Positions 36,140 to 45,869 of a stretch of DNA of 52,144 bases are shown here, one piece after another; position 1 is the first letter of the stretch, and each line of letters begins with the position of its first letter. The position numbers were made by a program, and so were the translations under genes. Origin of the DNA: Actinomycetes bacterium (lineage in GTDB: Bacteria; Actinomycetota; Actinomycetes; Actinomycetales; Dermatophilaceae); the NCBI GenBank assembly GCA_029552065.1, contig JAKPEG010000060.1, positions 1 through 52,144 on the forward strand, given 5' to 3'. The notes below the pieces were generated by a model. The model did no database searches. It was not told where the DNA came from and saw only the letters and a list, made by a program, of their open reading frames with translations.

Positions 36140-36601
36140 TCAGGTCCAGCGGCCGTCGAGCGCATATGCCGTGCGGGGCCGCCAGGCGAGCCACCCGGCG
36201 GCGACGAGCAGGGCGACGTCGCGCGCGAGTTCCCAGGGATAGGCGGTCTTGGCCGGCTCGATCGTGCCGCCGCCGCCGAAGCAGCCGCAGTCGATCGCCA
36301 GTCCGCGAGCCCACGCCGAGGCGATCCCCACGACGAAGGCGAGCATGAGCAGGCCGGCGGCAAGCGCCGCGCTGCGAGTGAACAGGCCGACGATCAGCAG
36401 GAGCCCGACGAGGATCTCGAGGACCGGCAGCGCGCGGCCCACGAGACCGGCGGCGTCCCACGGCAGCAATTCGTAGGCCCGCACGGCGAGGACCGAGGCG
36501 TCGAGATTGGTCACCTTGAGGGCCCCGGCGACGAGGAGAACCCCGCCGAGGACGAGCCGAAGCGCCGTGCCGGCGAGGTCCCAGCCTCGCGTGTGGGTCA
36601 C
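36140..36601 (-). CDS. MauE/DoxX-family redox-associated membrane protein
   Basis: The 153-residue protein has four membrane segments (LRLVLGGVLLVAGALKVTNL; VLEILVGLLLIVGLF; ALAAGLLMLAFVVGIASAWA; DVALLVAAGWLAW) and the conserved DCGCFGGGG, the cysteine motif of MauE-like proteins that pair with thioredoxin-fold partners. The GTG at 36599-36601 overlaps the trpA stop (GTGA). The next gene encodes a CPVC thioredoxin-like protein, so the pair probably forms an envelope disulfide system co-transcribed with trp genes. No enzyme activity can be read from the sequence. Confidence 0.88.
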   Translation of the reverse strand: MTHTRGWDLAGTALRLVLGGVLLVAGALKVTNLDASVLAVRAYELLPWDAAGLVGRALPVLEILVGLLLIVGLFTRSAALAAGLLMLAFVVGIASAWARGLAIDCGCFGGGGTIEPAKTAYPWELARDVALLVAAGWLAWRPRTAYALDGRWT

Positions 36602-37386
36602 CGGGCCGCCTCGCGGACCCCCGCGGCAAGTTCGCGGGTGAGCCCCTGCAGGGCGGGTATGCCGCCCTGCGCCAGGGCCGCGACGAGAGCCGAACCGACG
36701 ATGACACCGTCGGCGAACCGGGCGACGTCGGCGGCCTGCGCCCGGGTGGACACACCGAGGCCGACACACACCGGCAGCTCCGTCACCTCGCGAGCGCGGG
36801 CTACCAGGCCCTCGGCGGCCGAGCCGACCGTCGCCCGGGTGCCGGTCACCCCCATGAGCGACGCGGCGTAGACGAAGCCCCGACACGCCCCGGTGGCGCG
36901 AGCCAGCCGCTCGGGCGTCGAGGAGGGAGCCACGAGGAAGACCCGGTCCAGGCCATGGGCGTCCGAGGCGGCGAGCCACTCCCCCGCCTCGTCGGGGATG
37001 AGGTCGGGGGTGATGAGGCCGCTGCCGCCGGCAGCGGAGAGGTCTGCGGCGAACCGGTCGACCCCGCGACGCAGGACGAGGTTCCAGTAGGTCATCACGT
37101 AGGCGGCCGCGCCCGCATCGGTCACGGCTCGCACGGCGGTGAAGACGTCCTCGACCCGGCATCCGCCGGCGAGCGCGGTCTCGGTGGCCCGTTGGATGGT
37201 CGGACCGTCCAGGAGCGGGTCGGAATAGGGGATCCCGACTTCGACGAGGTCGGCGCCCGCCTCGACCATCGCGACCACGGCCTCGATCGAGTCGGCCACC
37301 GACGGGAAGCCCACCGGCAGGTAGCCGATCAACGCCGCCCGCCCCTCGGCTCGGCAGCGCGCGAGCACCTGGCTGCCCGTGCTCAC
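36598..37386 (-). CDS. trpA: Tryptophan synthase alpha subunit
   Basis: TrpA (262 residues) releases indole from indole-3-glycerol phosphate and channels it to TrpB. The catalytic Glu and Asp are in [19 protein letters not shown] (around residues 48-60). [33 protein letters not shown] and [25 protein letters not shown] are the other barrel motifs. The start is a GTG whose GTGA overlaps the trpB stop, so the subunits are made in step. The peptide QGGIPALQG near the end is encoded by a copy of the window's octamer with the rare ATA Ile codon. Confidence 0.97.
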   Translation of the reverse strand: MSTGSQVLARCRAEGRAALIGYLPVGFPSVADSIEAVVAMVEAGADLVEVGIPYSDPLLDGPTIQRATETALAGGCRVEDVFTAVRAVTDAGAAAYVMTYWNLVLRRGVDRFAADLSAAGGSGLITPDLIPDEAGEWLAASDAHGLDRVFLVAPSSTPERLARATGACRGFVYAASLMGVTGTRATVGSAAEGLVARAREVTELPVCVGLGVSTRAQAADVARFADGVIVGSALVAALAQGGIPALQGLTRELAAGVREAAR

Positions 37387-38585
37387 GGCATACCTCCCTG
37401 CTCGTCGAGCAGGCCGAACCAGCGGGCGGCCGTGTGGACGTCCTTGTCGCCGCGCCCCGAGAGCGAGACGAGCAGCAGGGCCTCAGGGCCGAGCTCCCGG
37501 CCGACCTGCATCGCGCCGGCGAGGGCGTGCGACGACTCGATCGCGGGGATGATCCCCTCGGTGCGGCAGAGCAGCCGGAAGGCCTCCATCGCTTCCTCGT
37601 CGGTGATCGCCCGGTATTCCGCGCGGCCGGTCTCGAACAGGTGGGCATGCTCGGGGCCCACCGAGGGATAGTCCAATCCGGCCGACACGGAATGGGATTC
37701 GACGGTCTGTCCGTCGGTGTCCTGGAGCACGTAGGTGGCGGCGCCGTGGAGGACCCCACGGGTGCCGCCGGAGAAGCGCGCCGCGTGCCGGCCGCTCTGG
37801 ACACCCTCGCCCCCGGCCTCGAGCCCCACGAGTCGCACGCTCGCGTCGTCGAGGAAGCGGTGGAAGATCCCCATCGCGTTGGACCCGCCCCCGACGCAGG
37901 CGAGCACGGCATCGGGCAGCCGGCCGACCAGATCGAGCACCTGGGAGCGGGCCTCGACGCCGATGATCCGGTGGAAGTCGCGGACCATCTCGGGGAAGGG
38001 ATGGGGCCCGGTCACCGTGCCGAGCACGTAGTGCGTCGAGTCGACGTTGGCGACCCAGTCGCGCAGCGCCTCGTTCACCGCGTCCTTGAGGGTCTGACTG
38101 CCGTTGGTCACCGCGATCACCTGCGCCCCGAGCAGGCGCATCCGGGCGACGTTGAGGGCCTGGCGTTCGGTGTCGACCTTGCCCATGTAGACGACGCATT
38201 CCAGCCCGAGCAGCGCAGCGGCCGTCGCGGTCGCGACACCGTGCTGGCCGGCACCCGTCTCGGCGATCACCCGGGTCTTGCCCATCCGCTTGGTGAGCAG
38301 CGCCTGGCCGAGGACGTTGTTGATCTTGTGCGAACCGGTGTGGTTGAGGTCCTCGCGCTTGAGGACGACCCGCGCCCCGCCGCAGTGCTCGGCGAAGCGT
38401 GGCACTTCGGTGATGATCGACGGGCGCCCGGTATAGGTGCGGTGCAACCGGTCGAGCTCGCCGACGAATTCCGGGTCGACGAGCGCCTTTCGCCGCACCT
38501 CGTCGAGTTGCTCGAGCGCCGGGATGAGCGCCTCGGGCACGAACCGCCCGCCGAACTCCCCGAAGCGCCCCACCTGGTCGCTCAT
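37383..38585 (-). CDS. trpB: Tryptophan synthase beta subunit
   Basis: TrpB (400 residues) condenses indole with serine using PLP. The PLP-binding Lys is in [18 protein letters not shown]. The phosphate-binding loop [13 protein letters not shown], the [19 protein letters not shown] segment with the catalytic Glu, and [17 protein letters not shown] are all intact. It begins [20 protein letters not shown], the family start, at the ATG of 38583-38585. This ATG overlaps the trpC stop (ATGA). It is the trpB1 type partnered with the overlapping trpA. Confidence 0.98.
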   Translation of the reverse strand: MSDQVGRFGEFGGRFVPEALIPALEQLDEVRRKALVDPEFVGELDRLHRTYTGRPSIITEVPRFAEHCGGARVVLKREDLNHTGSHKINNVLGQALLTKRMGKTRVIAETGAGQHGVATATAAALLGLECVVYMGKVDTERQALNVARMRLLGAQVIAVTNGSQTLKDAVNEALRDWVANVDSTHYVLGTVTGPHPFPEMVRDFHRIIGVEARSQVLDLVGRLPDAVLACVGGGSNAMGIFHRFLDDASVRLVGLEAGGEGVQSGRHAARFSGGTRGVLHGAATYVLQDTDGQTVESHSVSAGLDYPSVGPEHAHLFETGRAEYRAITDEEAMEAFRLLCRTEGIIPAIESSHALAGAMQVGRELGPEALLLVSLSGRGDKDVHTAARWFGLLDEQGGMP

Positions 38586-39448
38586 CGGGCCTCCGTCCGG
38601 TCCGGCACCCCGGCCCTCGGGTCGGCGGGTGCACCGCTGCCGGGTATGCCGCCGCACGGCACCGCGGCGAAGCTCGCCACCGCGCCGCGCGGGTCCCCGC
38701 CCGTGACGAGGGCCTCGCCGACGAGCACGGCGCGGGCTCCGGCGGCGGCATACTCGGCGACGTCGGGAACCCCGCGGATGCCGCTCTCGGCGACCGCGAC
38801 GGCCGGGTCGGGGATGAGCGGGCGCAGCCGGGCGAAGATCGAGCGGTCGACCTCGAGGGTCTTGAGGTTGCGGGCGTTCACGCCGATCACGCGGGCCCCC
38901 GAGTCGACGGCGCGGCGGGTCTCGGTCGCGTCGTGGACCTCGACGAGGGCGGTCATCCCCAGTCCCTCGGCCTGTTCGCGCATCGTCACGAGCTGAGTGT
39001 CGGTGAGGGCCGCGACGATGAGCAGGACGAGGTCGGCACCGTGGGCGCGTGCCTCGGTGATCTGGTAGGCCTCGACCATGAAGTCCTTGCGCAGGACCGG
39101 GATCCGCACGGCGGCCCGGACCGCGCCGAGGTCGGCGAGGCTGCCCCCGAAGCGCCGGCCCTCGGTGAGCACCGAGACCGCCGCCGCTCCCCCGGCGGCG
39201 TAGTCCACGGCGAGCGCGGCGGGGTCGGTGATCGGGGCGAGCGCCCCCTTGCTCGGGCTGGAGCGCTTGACCTCGGCGATCACGGCAACCCCCGGTGCCG
39301 AGCGCAGGGCTGCTTCGGCGTCGAGCGCAGGCGCCCGGCGAGCGACCTGAGCCTCGAGCTCGTCGAGGGACACCCGCCGCCGCCGCTCGTCGAGGTCGGC
39401 TCGGACCCCGGCGACGAGGTCGTCGAGCACGGTCGGGGAGGTGGACAC
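38582..39448 (-). CDS. trpC: Indole-3-glycerol phosphate synthase
   Basis: TrpC (288 residues) closes the indole ring from CdRP. The active-site peptides are [20 protein letters not shown] (the catalytic Lys), [47 protein letters not shown] and [17 protein letters not shown]-terminal Pro/Gly extension contains [12 protein letters not shown], again encoded through the octamer with an ATA codon. There is no fused TrpF; in actinobacteria HisA/PriA covers that step. The ATG start is 23 bases after DUF2752, which leads the operon. Confidence 0.97.
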   Translation of the reverse strand: MSTSPTVLDDLVAGVRADLDERRRRVSLDELEAQVARRAPALDAEAALRSAPGVAVIAEVKRSSPSKGALAPITDPAALAVDYAAGGAAAVSVLTEGRRFGGSLADLGAVRAAVRIPVLRKDFMVEAYQITEARAHGADLVLLIVAALTDTQLVTMREQAEGLGMTALVEVHDATETRRAVDSGARVIGVNARNLKTLEVDRSIFARLRPLIPDPAVAVAESGIRGVPDVAEYAAAGARAVLVGEALVTGGDPRGAVASFAAVPCGGIPGSGAPADPRAGVPDRTEAR

Positions 39449-39471
39449 CGGGACAGGCTACGGGCTGGCCG

Positions 39472-39930
39472 TCACGCGGGCGAAAGCCAGTCCCATCCTG
39501 GGACGTTCCGGGCCACCCAGAAGACGGCGACGAGGGCGAGCCCGACCCGGAAGCGCCAGCCGCTCGCGTCGACACGCACGGGTGGCCGGCCACGCCGCCA
39601 CCACACGACCGCCCAGGCGGCGAGCAGGACGAGCACCGGCAGGAGTGCCGGGTTGTAGCCGAGACTGGCCGCGACGTCGCCGTGCAGGAGCGCGTGGGCT
39701 GCCCTCAGTCCCCCGCAGCCGGGGCAGTAGGTGCCGGTGAGCAGCCAGGTCGGGCAGATCGGGTAGTGGCCCGGGGAGGTGGGGTCCACGGCATACAGGT
39801 ATGCCGTGGCCGCGCCGACCGCGCTCCAGCCCAGGACGACCCGACGGCGGGCCCTCGGGTGGGCCGCTCGCACACCCTCGGGGGTCGGGCCTCGCCCCGC
39901 GGTCGAGGAGGTCGCGGCGGTCACGGGCAC
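39472..39930 (-). CDS. DUF2752 membrane protein
   Basis: This 152-residue protein has two to three membrane segments and the DUF2752 signature [17 protein letters not shown], preceded by TGTY, in a loop between them. The function of the family is unknown; the cysteines suggest metal or redox chemistry. It is the first gene of the DUF2752-trpC-trpB-trpA-mauE-dsbA-lgt unit, 23 bases ahead of trpC. The peptide TAYLYAVD near residue 42 is encoded by a head-to-head pair of the octamer motif (39786-39809). Confidence 0.88.
   Translation of the reverse strand: MPVTAATSSTAGRGPTPEGVRAAHPRARRRVVLGWSAVGAATAYLYAVDPTSPGHYPICPTWLLTGTYCPGCGGLRAAHALLHGDVAASLGYNPALLPVLVLLAAWAVVWWRRGRPPVRVDASGWRFRVGLALVAVFWVARNVPGWDWLSPA
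39786..39809. repeat. Head-to-head octamer pair inside DUF2752
   Basis: CCACGGCATAC (39786-39796) and GTATGCCGTGG (39799-39809) are perfect 11-bp arms around two bases. The pair encodes the symmetric peptide Ala-Tyr-Leu-Tyr-Ala. It is the second such pair in the window, after 5221-5245. Confidence 0.85.
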
Positions 39931-39994
39931 GTTCCGACCCTAGCGAAGTCGGACCCCGGCGGGTCGACTCCGCACCTGCGCTGTGGCGGGAAGA

Positions 39995-40050
39995 CAGGTG
40001 GGCCCGCCCTCCCGGGGCCTGACGGCCGGTCCGGGGGGCGGGCCCACCTG
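39995..40050 (-). terminator. Long GC hairpin before the DUF2752-trpCBA unit
   Basis: CAGGTGGGCCCGCCC (39995-40009) and GGGCGGGCCCACCTG (40036-40050) are perfect 15-bp arms. It lies between the RDD gene (stop 40102) and DUF2752 (start 39930), so it either ends the RDD transcript or, being in the trp unit's leader, acts as an attenuator. I saw no Trp-rich leader peptide beside it. Confidence 0.65.
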
Positions 40051-40101
40051 GCCCGACGTTCGGTTAGTTCACTCGGACGACGACGCGCGTCGACCGGACG
40101 G

Positions 40102-40761
40102 TCACTTGGGGACGGTCACCACGTAGGTGTTCATGATCTTGTCGGCGATGGTCTGCCGCTTGGCGTCCCACAGCGGGAACAGGTAGCCGATGTAGCAGAT
40201 GACACCGTCGATGATGTGCGCGAGGTCACGGACGAAGGCCATCGCCGTGCCGAGGGGCTGTCCCTGCGCGTTGACGAGCTTGACACCGGCGATCTTGCGC
40301 CCCACGGTCTGGCCCTGGCCACCCTTGATCCAGCGGTTCCAGATCGCGATACCCAGGATGTAGAGCATGCCGATGAAGTAGGCGATCCCGAAGCTCCCCA
40401 CGTTGCCGCGCGCGTCGACCTTGGGCGCACCGATGATGTAGAGGATGTAGCCCGGGATGTAGAGGGCGATGTCGATGAGGTAGCCGATCGCACGGGTCGG
40501 CCACTGCGCGAGCTCGCCGCCGGGGCCGGAGGGCTGGGAGTAGGGCGCGGGCGGCATACTCGCGCCCGGGTAGCCGGGGGCGGCCGGCGGCGGAGCAGCC
40601 GGGTAGCCGGGAGCGGCCGGCGGCGGAGCAGCCGGGTAGCCGGGAGCACCCGCGGGCTGCCCGGAGCCCCACGGCGAGGGCTGGGAACCGGAGTCGTCGG
40701 CGGGCGGCGGGGCGCCGGCGCCGGGTGGTGGCGGCGGCGGCGGGGTGGATCCGTAGGACAT
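40102..40761 (-). CDS. RDD-family membrane protein with proline-rich N-terminus
   Basis: The 219-residue protein opens with about 80 residues of Pro/Gly/Ala/Tyr repeats (APGYPAAPPPA in near-perfect copies) predicted to be cytoplasmic and disordered. An RDD domain follows, with membrane segments and the family's Arg (WPTRAIGYLIDIALYIPGYI) and the GQGQTVGRKIAGVKLV and LWDAKRQTIADKIMNTYVV motifs. Its function is unknown; RDD proteins include small-ion transporters. It lies among the small membrane genes of the trp region, with a hairpin on each side (40850-40869 and 39995-40050), so it is probably a single-gene unit. Confidence 0.88.
   Translation of the reverse strand: MSYGSTPPPPPPPGAGAPPPADDSGSQPSPWGSGQPAGAPGYPAAPPPAAPGYPAAPPPAAPGYPGASMPPAPYSQPSGPGGELAQWPTRAIGYLIDIALYIPGYILYIIGAPKVDARGNVGSFGIAYFIGMLYILGIAIWNRWIKGGQGQTVGRKIAGVKLVNAQGQPLGTAMAFVRDLAHIIDGVICYIGYLFPLWDAKRQTIADKIMNTYVVTVPK
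40565..40648. repeat. 33-bp tandem repeat encoding the RDD protein's APGYPAAPPPA units
   Basis: Units at 40565-40597 and 40598-40630 differ at one base and a partial third follows. The peptide unit is APGYPAAPPPA. It is a coding repeat prone to copy-number change. Confidence 0.85.
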
Positions 40762-40849
40762 GGGGTCTCCTTCTGACGTCGGGCGGGACACGCTCCCGGA
40801 CCCTGGGGTCTCGGGGTCATGCGGTCTCGACCCTAGCGAATGGGGCACA

Positions 40850-40869
40850 CGGGCGCCCGGAGGCGCCCG
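40850..40869 (-). terminator. Hairpin after the HGxxPAAW gene
   Basis: CGGGCGCC (40850-40857) pairs with GGCGCCCG (40862-40869) around CGGA. It follows the HGxxPAAW stop (40887) and could end the hisI-trpE-membrane-protein unit. Confidence 0.55.
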
Positions 40870-40886
40870 GCACGGACGCGCGAAGG

Positions 40887-41129
40887 TCAGCCGATGCCGC
40901 TGTCGGCCTGGCCGCGGCCGGGCTTCTGCAGGCCGAAGCCCGCCATCGCGAGGACCTTGCCGGCGATGACCCCGACGAGGGCGAGAACCGCACCCGCGAT
41001 GAAGATGCCGGTGTTTCCCCACACGACCGCCATGGACATCACGGCCGCGGCGACCATGAGGACGATCACCGACGTCCACGAGGCCACGCTCTGGCCGTGC
41101 GGGTCGTGGTGGCTGGTGGAATCGGCCAT
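40887..41129 (-). CDS. HGxxPAAW-family small membrane protein
   Basis: This 80-residue protein has two membrane segments (VIVLMVAAAVMSMAVVW and IFIAGAVLALVGVIAGKVLAM) and the family signature near the N-terminus, here HGQSVASW. The family is known from actinobacterial trp regions and has no assigned function. The end is GlyArg-rich (FGLQKPGRGQADSGIG). It starts 63 bases after the Trp-operon membrane protein, so it probably belongs to the hisI-trpE unit. Confidence 0.88.
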   Translation of the reverse strand: MADSTSHHDPHGQSVASWTSVIVLMVAAAVMSMAVVWGNTGIFIAGAVLALVGVIAGKVLAMAGFGLQKPGRGQADSGIG

Positions 41130-41192
41130 GCGGCGTCACTCCTTCGGGCACCGGCCAGGGGCCGATGGTGGGATCGGGTGACGCCCATTGTG

Positions 41193-41774
41193 TCAGGTCG
41201 GTTCCGGATCCTGTCCGCGGGTCGGGTCGTGGCCTTCGCTGAGTTCGTCCCAGTCCGACCGCCGCGCGCCGCGGGTGTCGCCGGCCCCCGCGGGACGCTC
41301 GAAACGCGCGGAGAGCCCGCTCCAGCGACGGGCGGCGACTGCGGCGAGCACTCCGGCCGCCCCGAGGAGCAGGGCCCCGCCGAGTGCGACGTAGGGCCAG
41401 GGCCGCACGACGAGGTCGGCCGTGACGAGGGATCCGGACCGGCCGGCGAGCTCCCCGAGCCGGCGACCCACGAGTTCGGCCCCGCTGCCGAGGGTGGCTG
41501 CGACGACGGCCGCGAGGCCCACGCCGGCGAGCGAGACGAGCAGGGACGCGACGACGCGCACCCGTGGACCGCCGGTGAGCAGGGCGACCAGGGCAGCGCC
41601 CACGACGAGCAGGAGGGCCGTGGCGGCCGGAGCCGCCTGGGCGCCGGTCACCGCCGCCGAGGCACGCCCCAGCACCGGGTCGGAACCCGTCCCCGTGAAC
41701 CAGGTCTGCGCGAGTGCGAGGCCCACCACGGCCGTCGGCAGCACGACGGCCGCGGCAACCCGCCGTTTGGTCAC
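41193..41774 (-). CDS. Trp-operon-associated membrane protein (Trp_oprn_chp)
   Basis: The 193-residue protein has four membrane segments: a start VAAAVVLPTAVVGLALAQTW, then ALLLVVGAALVALLTG, VVASLLVSLAGVGLAAVVAA and YVALGGALLLGAAGVLAAVAA, and a hydrophilic C-terminal tail. It matches the actinobacterial Trp biosynthesis-associated membrane protein (Rv1610 position), with TWFTGTGSD after the first segment. The GTG at 41772-41774 overlaps the trpE stop (GTGA). Function unknown. Confidence 0.87.
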   Translation of the reverse strand: MTKRRVAAAVVLPTAVVGLALAQTWFTGTGSDPVLGRASAAVTGAQAAPAATALLLVVGAALVALLTGGPRVRVVASLLVSLAGVGLAAVVAATLGSGAELVGRRLGELAGRSGSLVTADLVVRPWPYVALGGALLLGAAGVLAAVAARRWSGLSARFERPAGAGDTRGARRSDWDELSEGHDPTRGQDPEPT

Positions 41775-43357
41775 GGGGCCGCTTGGTCGGTCGTCCGGTC
41801 CGTCGGAATCGGCGACCCGGCCGCGACCGCACGCATGCCGGCTGCGGCACGCACCGCACGCACCACGGCCCGCGCCTTGTGTTGGCACTCCTCGTACTCC
41901 AGCTGTGGCACCGAATCGGCGACGATCCCGGCGCCGGCCTGCACGTGCGCGATCCCGTCGCGCACGAGGGCGGTGCGGATGGCGATGGCGAGGTCCATGT
42001 CGCCGGCGAAGTCGAAGTAGCCGACCACTCCCCCGTAGAGCCCCCGACGCAGACCCTCGTAGTCGTCGATGAGGGCCATCGCGCGGGGCTTGGGGGCGCC
42101 CGAGAGGGTCCCCGCCGGGAAGGTCGCCACGAGCACGTCGTATGCCGTCCGCCCCTCCTGCAGCTCCCCCACGACCGTGGACTCCAGGTGCATGACGTGG
42201 CTGTAGCGGCGCACGGTCATGAACTCGACCGTGTCGACCGTGCCGGCACGGCATACCCGTTGGAGGTCGTTGCGGGACAGGTCGACGAGCATCACGTGCT
42301 CGGCCCGCTCCTTGAGGTCGGCGAGCAGGTCGTCGGCGAGGGTGACGTCGTGCTCCGGCGTCTTCCCGCGGGGCCGTGAGCCGGCGATCGGGTGGGTGAT
42401 GGCCTGGCGACCGGTCACCCGGATGAGCGCCTCCGGGCTCGAACCGACCACGTCGTATGCCGTGCCGTCCGGGTGCGGAAGTCGCAGGAAGTACATGTAG
42501 GGGCTCGGGTTGGCCGCGCGCAACGCCCGGTAGACGTCGAGGGAATCGCCCGGGCAGGGCAGGGCGAAACGCTGGGAGACGACGATCTGGAAGACGTCAC
42601 CCGCCCGGATCGACTCCTTGCACCGCTCGACGAGGTCGTGGAACTCCTCCTGCGTGTGCGAACTCGTGAGTGGCAGGGACACGTCCTCGACCACGGCGAC
42701 CGTCGAGGGGGCGGATTCGGCCAGGTCGACGGTCATCCGGTCGAGCCGCGCGACGGCGTCACGCCAGGCCCACTCGACCCTCTCGCCCGTGTCGTCGTAG
42801 TTCACGGCGTTGGCCACGAGCAGCAGCGACCCGTCGGCGTGGTCGAGCACGGCGAGGTCGGTCGCGAGCACGAGCGCGAGTTCGGGCAGCCCGAGCTCGT
42901 CCCGGCCACCGTCGGGCACCCGCTCCCAGCGCCGCACGGCGTCGTAGGTGATCGCCCCGACGAGCCCGCCGGTGAGCGGTGGGAGTCCCGCGATCCGCGG
43001 GGTCGCGAGGGCCGCGACGGTGTCACGCACGGCGGCCGTCGGGTCGCCGCTCGTGGGGACGCCGACCGGGGGCCGCCCGATCCAGCACGCCTCGCCGTCG
43101 CGCTCGGTGAGGGTGGCGGCGCTGTGTGCCCCGACGATGCTGTAGCGCGACCAGACGCCGCCGTGCTCGGCGGATTCGAGCAGGAAGGTGCCCGGTTCGC
43201 CCTTGGCGAGCTTGCGGTAGACGCCGATCGGGGTCTCGCCGTCGGCGAGCAGTCGGCGCACGACGGGCACCACCCGACGGTCGCGGGCCAACTCCTGGAA
43301 GAGCTCGAGCGAGGGCCAGGTCTGTCCCAGTTCGGGAGCGGCGTAGACATCGGTCAT
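41771..43357 (-). CDS. trpE: Anthranilate synthase component I
   Basis: TrpE (528 residues) makes anthranilate from chorismate and glutamine-derived ammonia. The tryptophan-feedback motif LLES is present ([18 protein letters not shown]), with NPSPYMYFL as the second part of the inhibitor pocket, so the enzyme should be feedback-regulated. The chorismate site motifs [37 protein letters not shown] and [19 protein letters not shown] are intact. It starts [18 protein letters not shown]; the ATG overlaps the hisI stop (ATGA). The glutaminase partner TrpG and TrpD are not in the window. Confidence 0.97.
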   Translation of the reverse strand: MTDVYAAPELGQTWPSLELFQELARDRRVVPVVRRLLADGETPIGVYRKLAKGEPGTFLLESAEHGGVWSRYSIVGAHSAATLTERDGEACWIGRPPVGVPTSGDPTAAVRDTVAALATPRIAGLPPLTGGLVGAITYDAVRRWERVPDGGRDELGLPELALVLATDLAVLDHADGSLLLVANAVNYDDTGERVEWAWRDAVARLDRMTVDLAESAPSTVAVVEDVSLPLTSSHTQEEFHDLVERCKESIRAGDVFQIVVSQRFALPCPGDSLDVYRALRAANPSPYMYFLRLPHPDGTAYDVVGSSPEALIRVTGRQAITHPIAGSRPRGKTPEHDVTLADDLLADLKERAEHVMLVDLSRNDLQRVCRAGTVDTVEFMTVRRYSHVMHLESTVVGELQEGRTAYDVLVATFPAGTLSGAPKPRAMALIDDYEGLRRGLYGGVVGYFDFAGDMDLAIAIRTALVRDGIAHVQAGAGIVADSVPQLEYEECQHKARAVVRAVRAAAGMRAVAAGSPIPTDRTTDQAAP

Positions 43358-43812
43358 CGGATGGCCTCCTCGCGGTGCTCCACGCTGCCGGGCTGGGTGC
43401 TGCCGGGCTGGGCGCTGCTGGGCTGGGCGCTGCCGGGCTGCCGCGGCATACCGGTCACCGCCAGTGGGCGCGCCTGGAAGCAGGTCCGGTCCCCGGTGTG
43501 GCAGGCGGCGCCCACCTGGTCGACCTGGACGAGCAGTGCGTCGCCGTCGCAGTCGAGGGCGACCGCGCGCACGTGCTGGACGTGGCCCGAGGTGTCGCCC
43601 TTGCGCCAGTACTCCTGCCTCGAACGCGACCAGAAGGTCACCCGCCCCGTCGTGAGGGTGCGGGCGAGCGCCTCGTCGTCCATCCAGCCGAGCATGAGCA
43701 CCTCACCGGTGTCGTGCTGCTGGACGACGGCCGCGACGAGGCCGGAGGAGTCCCGCTTGAGCAGGGCGGCGACAGCGGGGTCGAGGCTGCTGACCGGGGT
43801 GGGAGCGGACAC
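43354..43812 (-). CDS. hisI: Phosphoribosyl-AMP cyclohydrolase
   Basis: HisI (152 residues) opens the purine ring of PR-AMP, the third step of histidine synthesis. [49 protein letters not shown] and [16 protein letters not shown], with the zinc/magnesium-site Cys, Asp and His residues, are complete. A 15-bp tandem repeat encodes an extra C-terminal tail of about 20 residues, QPGS/QPSS repeats. I chose the GTG at 43812 ([14 protein letters not shown]); the frame extends upstream but is Arg-rich. The stop overlaps trpE (ATGA). It diverges from the pabB-pabC gene by 95 bases. Confidence 0.95.
   Translation of the reverse strand: MSAPTPVSSLDPAVAALLKRDSSGLVAAVVQQHDTGEVLMLGWMDDEALARTLTTGRVTFWSRSRQEYWRKGDTSGHVQHVRAVALDCDGDALLVQVDQVGAACHTGDRTCFQARPLAVTGMPRQPGSAQPSSAQPGSTQPGSVEHREEAIR
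43384..43443. repeat. 15-bp tandem repeat at the 3' end of hisI
   Basis: Four 15-bp units (43384, 43399, 43414, 43429) built on GCTGCCGGGCTGGGC lie just before the hisI stop and encode QPGSA-type repeats. The last unit runs into an octamer copy (CGGCATAC, 43443). Confidence 0.88.
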
Positions 43813-43907
43813 CCCGCCATTGTGCCGGTTGCCGGGCGGGCCGCCGGTCGCCCGTCCGCGCCCCGAACGACGTCGGCACCGGTCCGGCGGCACTAGCCTG
43901 GGCCGCC

Positions 43908-45869
43908 GTGGAGGCCTCCATCGACTTCCCCTGGGCGCCGCCGGGCCACTCGGGTCGGTTGCGGTTCGGCGCTCCGCTCGAGGTCGTCACGGCCGAGACG
44001 CTCGAGCAGGTCGTGCCGGGGCTCGAGCGGGTCGCGGCTGCCGCCGCGACCGGCCGGTATGCCGTGGGCTTCATGTCCTACGAGGCGGCACCCGCCTTCG
44101 ACGCCGCGCTCCGGGTCCGCGGCGGATCCGGCCAACCGTTGCTGTGGTTCGGGCTCCACGACGCACCCCTGCCCCCGGAGCAGGAGCGGGCGCCCGCGGC
44201 ATACGCGTGCTCGCAGTGGCGGATCCGCACCGACGAGGCGCGGTATGCCGCCTCCGTCGAGGCGATCCGTGCGGCGATCGCGCGGGGCGACACCTACCAG
44301 GTCAACCACACGGCGCAGCTGGGGGCGCGGCTCGACGGCGACCCGTTCGGCGCGTGGGCCGACCTGCGGCGCGCCCAACGCGACGGGTGGTTCGCCTATC
44401 TCGACACCGGCCGGCACTGCATCGCCTCGGTGTCGCCGGAACTCTTCTTCACGTGGGACGGCCACGAACTGGTCACCCGGCCGATGAAGGGCACTCGGGC
44501 GCGCTCGCGAGACGCCGCGCAGGACGCCGCGCTCGCCGCCGATCTGCGGGCCTCGACCAAGGACCGCGCCGAGAACCTCATGATCGTCGACCTCCTGCGC
44601 AACGACCTCGCGCGGGTCTGTCGGCCGGGGACGGTGCGGGTGCCCCGGTTGTTCGACGTCGAGGGTTATCCGACGGTCTGGCAGCTCACCTCGACGGTCG
44701 CCGGCGAGGGGCGTTCGGGACTGGGGGTGGTGGAGATCTTCGCGGCCCTCTTCCCCTGCGGGTCCATCACGGGCGCCCCGAAGGCGCGCACGATGGAGCT
44801 CATCGCCGAACTGGAGGACCGGCCGCGCGGGGTCTACTGCGGCGCGGTGGGGGTGGTCTTCCCCGGCGGAGCGGCCGCCTTCAACGTCGCCATCCGCACC
44901 TTGGTCGTCGACCGCGCCGACCGCGCCGAACTGGAGGGGTCTGCCGCAGACCCAGCAGGCGACCCGCCCTCGAGCCGCGCGGACGTGTCCCCCACGCACG
45001 CCCTCCAGCGGCACGTCGGCAACGCGCGTTACGACGTGGGCGGCGGCGTCGTCTGGGATTCCGACGGCCGGGACGAGTACGCCGAGGCGCTGGCCAAGGC
45101 GGCCGTGCTCGAGAGCACGCAGCGTGACTTCGTGCTCGTCGAGACCGCACGCGTCCGGAACGGCCGGGTGTGGCTGGAGGAACGCCACCTCGACCGGATG
45201 GGAGCCTCGGCCGACTGGTTCGGCCGGCCCTTCGACCGGGTGCGGGCCCGGCGCATGCTCCGGTCGGCGTCTCCTGCCGCGTCGGCAGACTCGCGGCACA
45301 CCGCCGCGGCGGAGGTCGACCTCCGTGTCCGACTGCTCCTGTCGAGCAGCGGCGAACTGAGGGTCGAGGCGAGCCCCCTCGTCGAGCCGCCGGGGATGCC
45401 GCCGGCCTCGCTGTGGCCACTGGCCCACGGCACCCTGCCCCCGTGGATCCACGCGGACGCCACGCAAGGAATCCTCCGCGAGGTTGCGCTCGCGGCGGTG
45501 GCCGTCGACTCGAGCGATCCCTGGTTGCGGCACAAGACGAGCCGCCGCGCTGCCTACCGACGGGCGCTCCAGACGCAGAGCGCTCCCGCCCGGGACCTGT
45601 TCGACGTCATCCTCCACAACGAGCGGGGCGAGGCCACCGAACTCACCATCGGCAACCTCGTCGCCGACCTCGACGATGAGTTCGTCACTCCGCCGCTCTC
45701 GAGCGGCTTGTTGGCGGGCACCCTCCGGGCGGAGTTGCTGGACGCCGGAGTCGTGCGAGAGCGCATCCTGCCCGTCGCCCACCTGTCGGCCGCCCGCCGC
45801 CTGTGGCTCGTGAACGCCGTCCGCGGCTGGGTGCCGATCGTCCTGGCGCGGACGACCCGGCGACACTGA
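43908..45869 (+). CDS. pabB: Fused aminodeoxychorismate synthase I / aminodeoxychorismate lyase (PabB-PabC)
   Basis: The 653-residue protein joins two folate steps: chorismate to aminodeoxychorismate (PabB part, about residues 1-330) and its lyase conversion to p-aminobenzoate (PabC part, from about residue 380). The PabB part has the catalytic Lys in [11 protein letters not shown] (canonical PIKGT), [15 protein letters not shown] and [18 protein letters not shown], but a shorter N-terminus than TrpE. The PabC part is a fold-type IV PLP domain ([24 protein letters not shown] with the PLP Lys; [17 protein letters not shown]). A low-complexity linker (residues about 340-370) joins them. It starts at a GTG. 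PabA is not present. A 17-bp tandem repeat spans the stop codon. Confidence 0.93.
   Translation: MEASIDFPWAPPGHSGRLRFGAPLEVVTAETLEQVVPGLERVAAAAATGRYAVGFMSYEAAPAFDAALRVRGGSGQPLLWFGLHDAPLPPEQERAPAAYACSQWRIRTDEARYAASVEAIRAAIARGDTYQVNHTAQLGARLDGDPFGAWADLRRAQRDGWFAYLDTGRHCIASVSPELFFTWDGHELVTRPMKGTRARSRDAAQDAALAADLRASTKDRAENLMIVDLLRNDLARVCRPGTVRVPRLFDVEGYPTVWQLTSTVAGEGRSGLGVVEIFAALFPCGSITGAPKARTMELIAELEDRPRGVYCGAVGVVFPGGAAAFNVAIRTLVVDRADRAELEGSAADPAGDPPSSRADVSPTHALQRHVGNARYDVGGGVVWDSDGRDEYAEALAKAAVLESTQRDFVLVETARVRNGRVWLEERHLDRMGASADWFGRPFDRVRARRMLRSASPAASADSRHTAAAEVDLRVRLLLSSSGELRVEASPLVEPPGMPPASLWPLAHGTLPPWIHADATQGILREVALAAVAVDSSDPWLRHKTSRRAAYRRALQTQSAPARDLFDVILHNERGEATELTIGNLVADLDDEFVTPPLSSGLLAGTLRAELLDAGVVRERILPVAHLSAARRLWLVNAVRGWVPIVLARTTRRH

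Noticed and set aside
43813-43907. trp leader peptide or attenuator upstream of hisI-trpE
   Set aside because: No short frame with clustered Trp codons and no paired hairpins were found in the 95-base gap.
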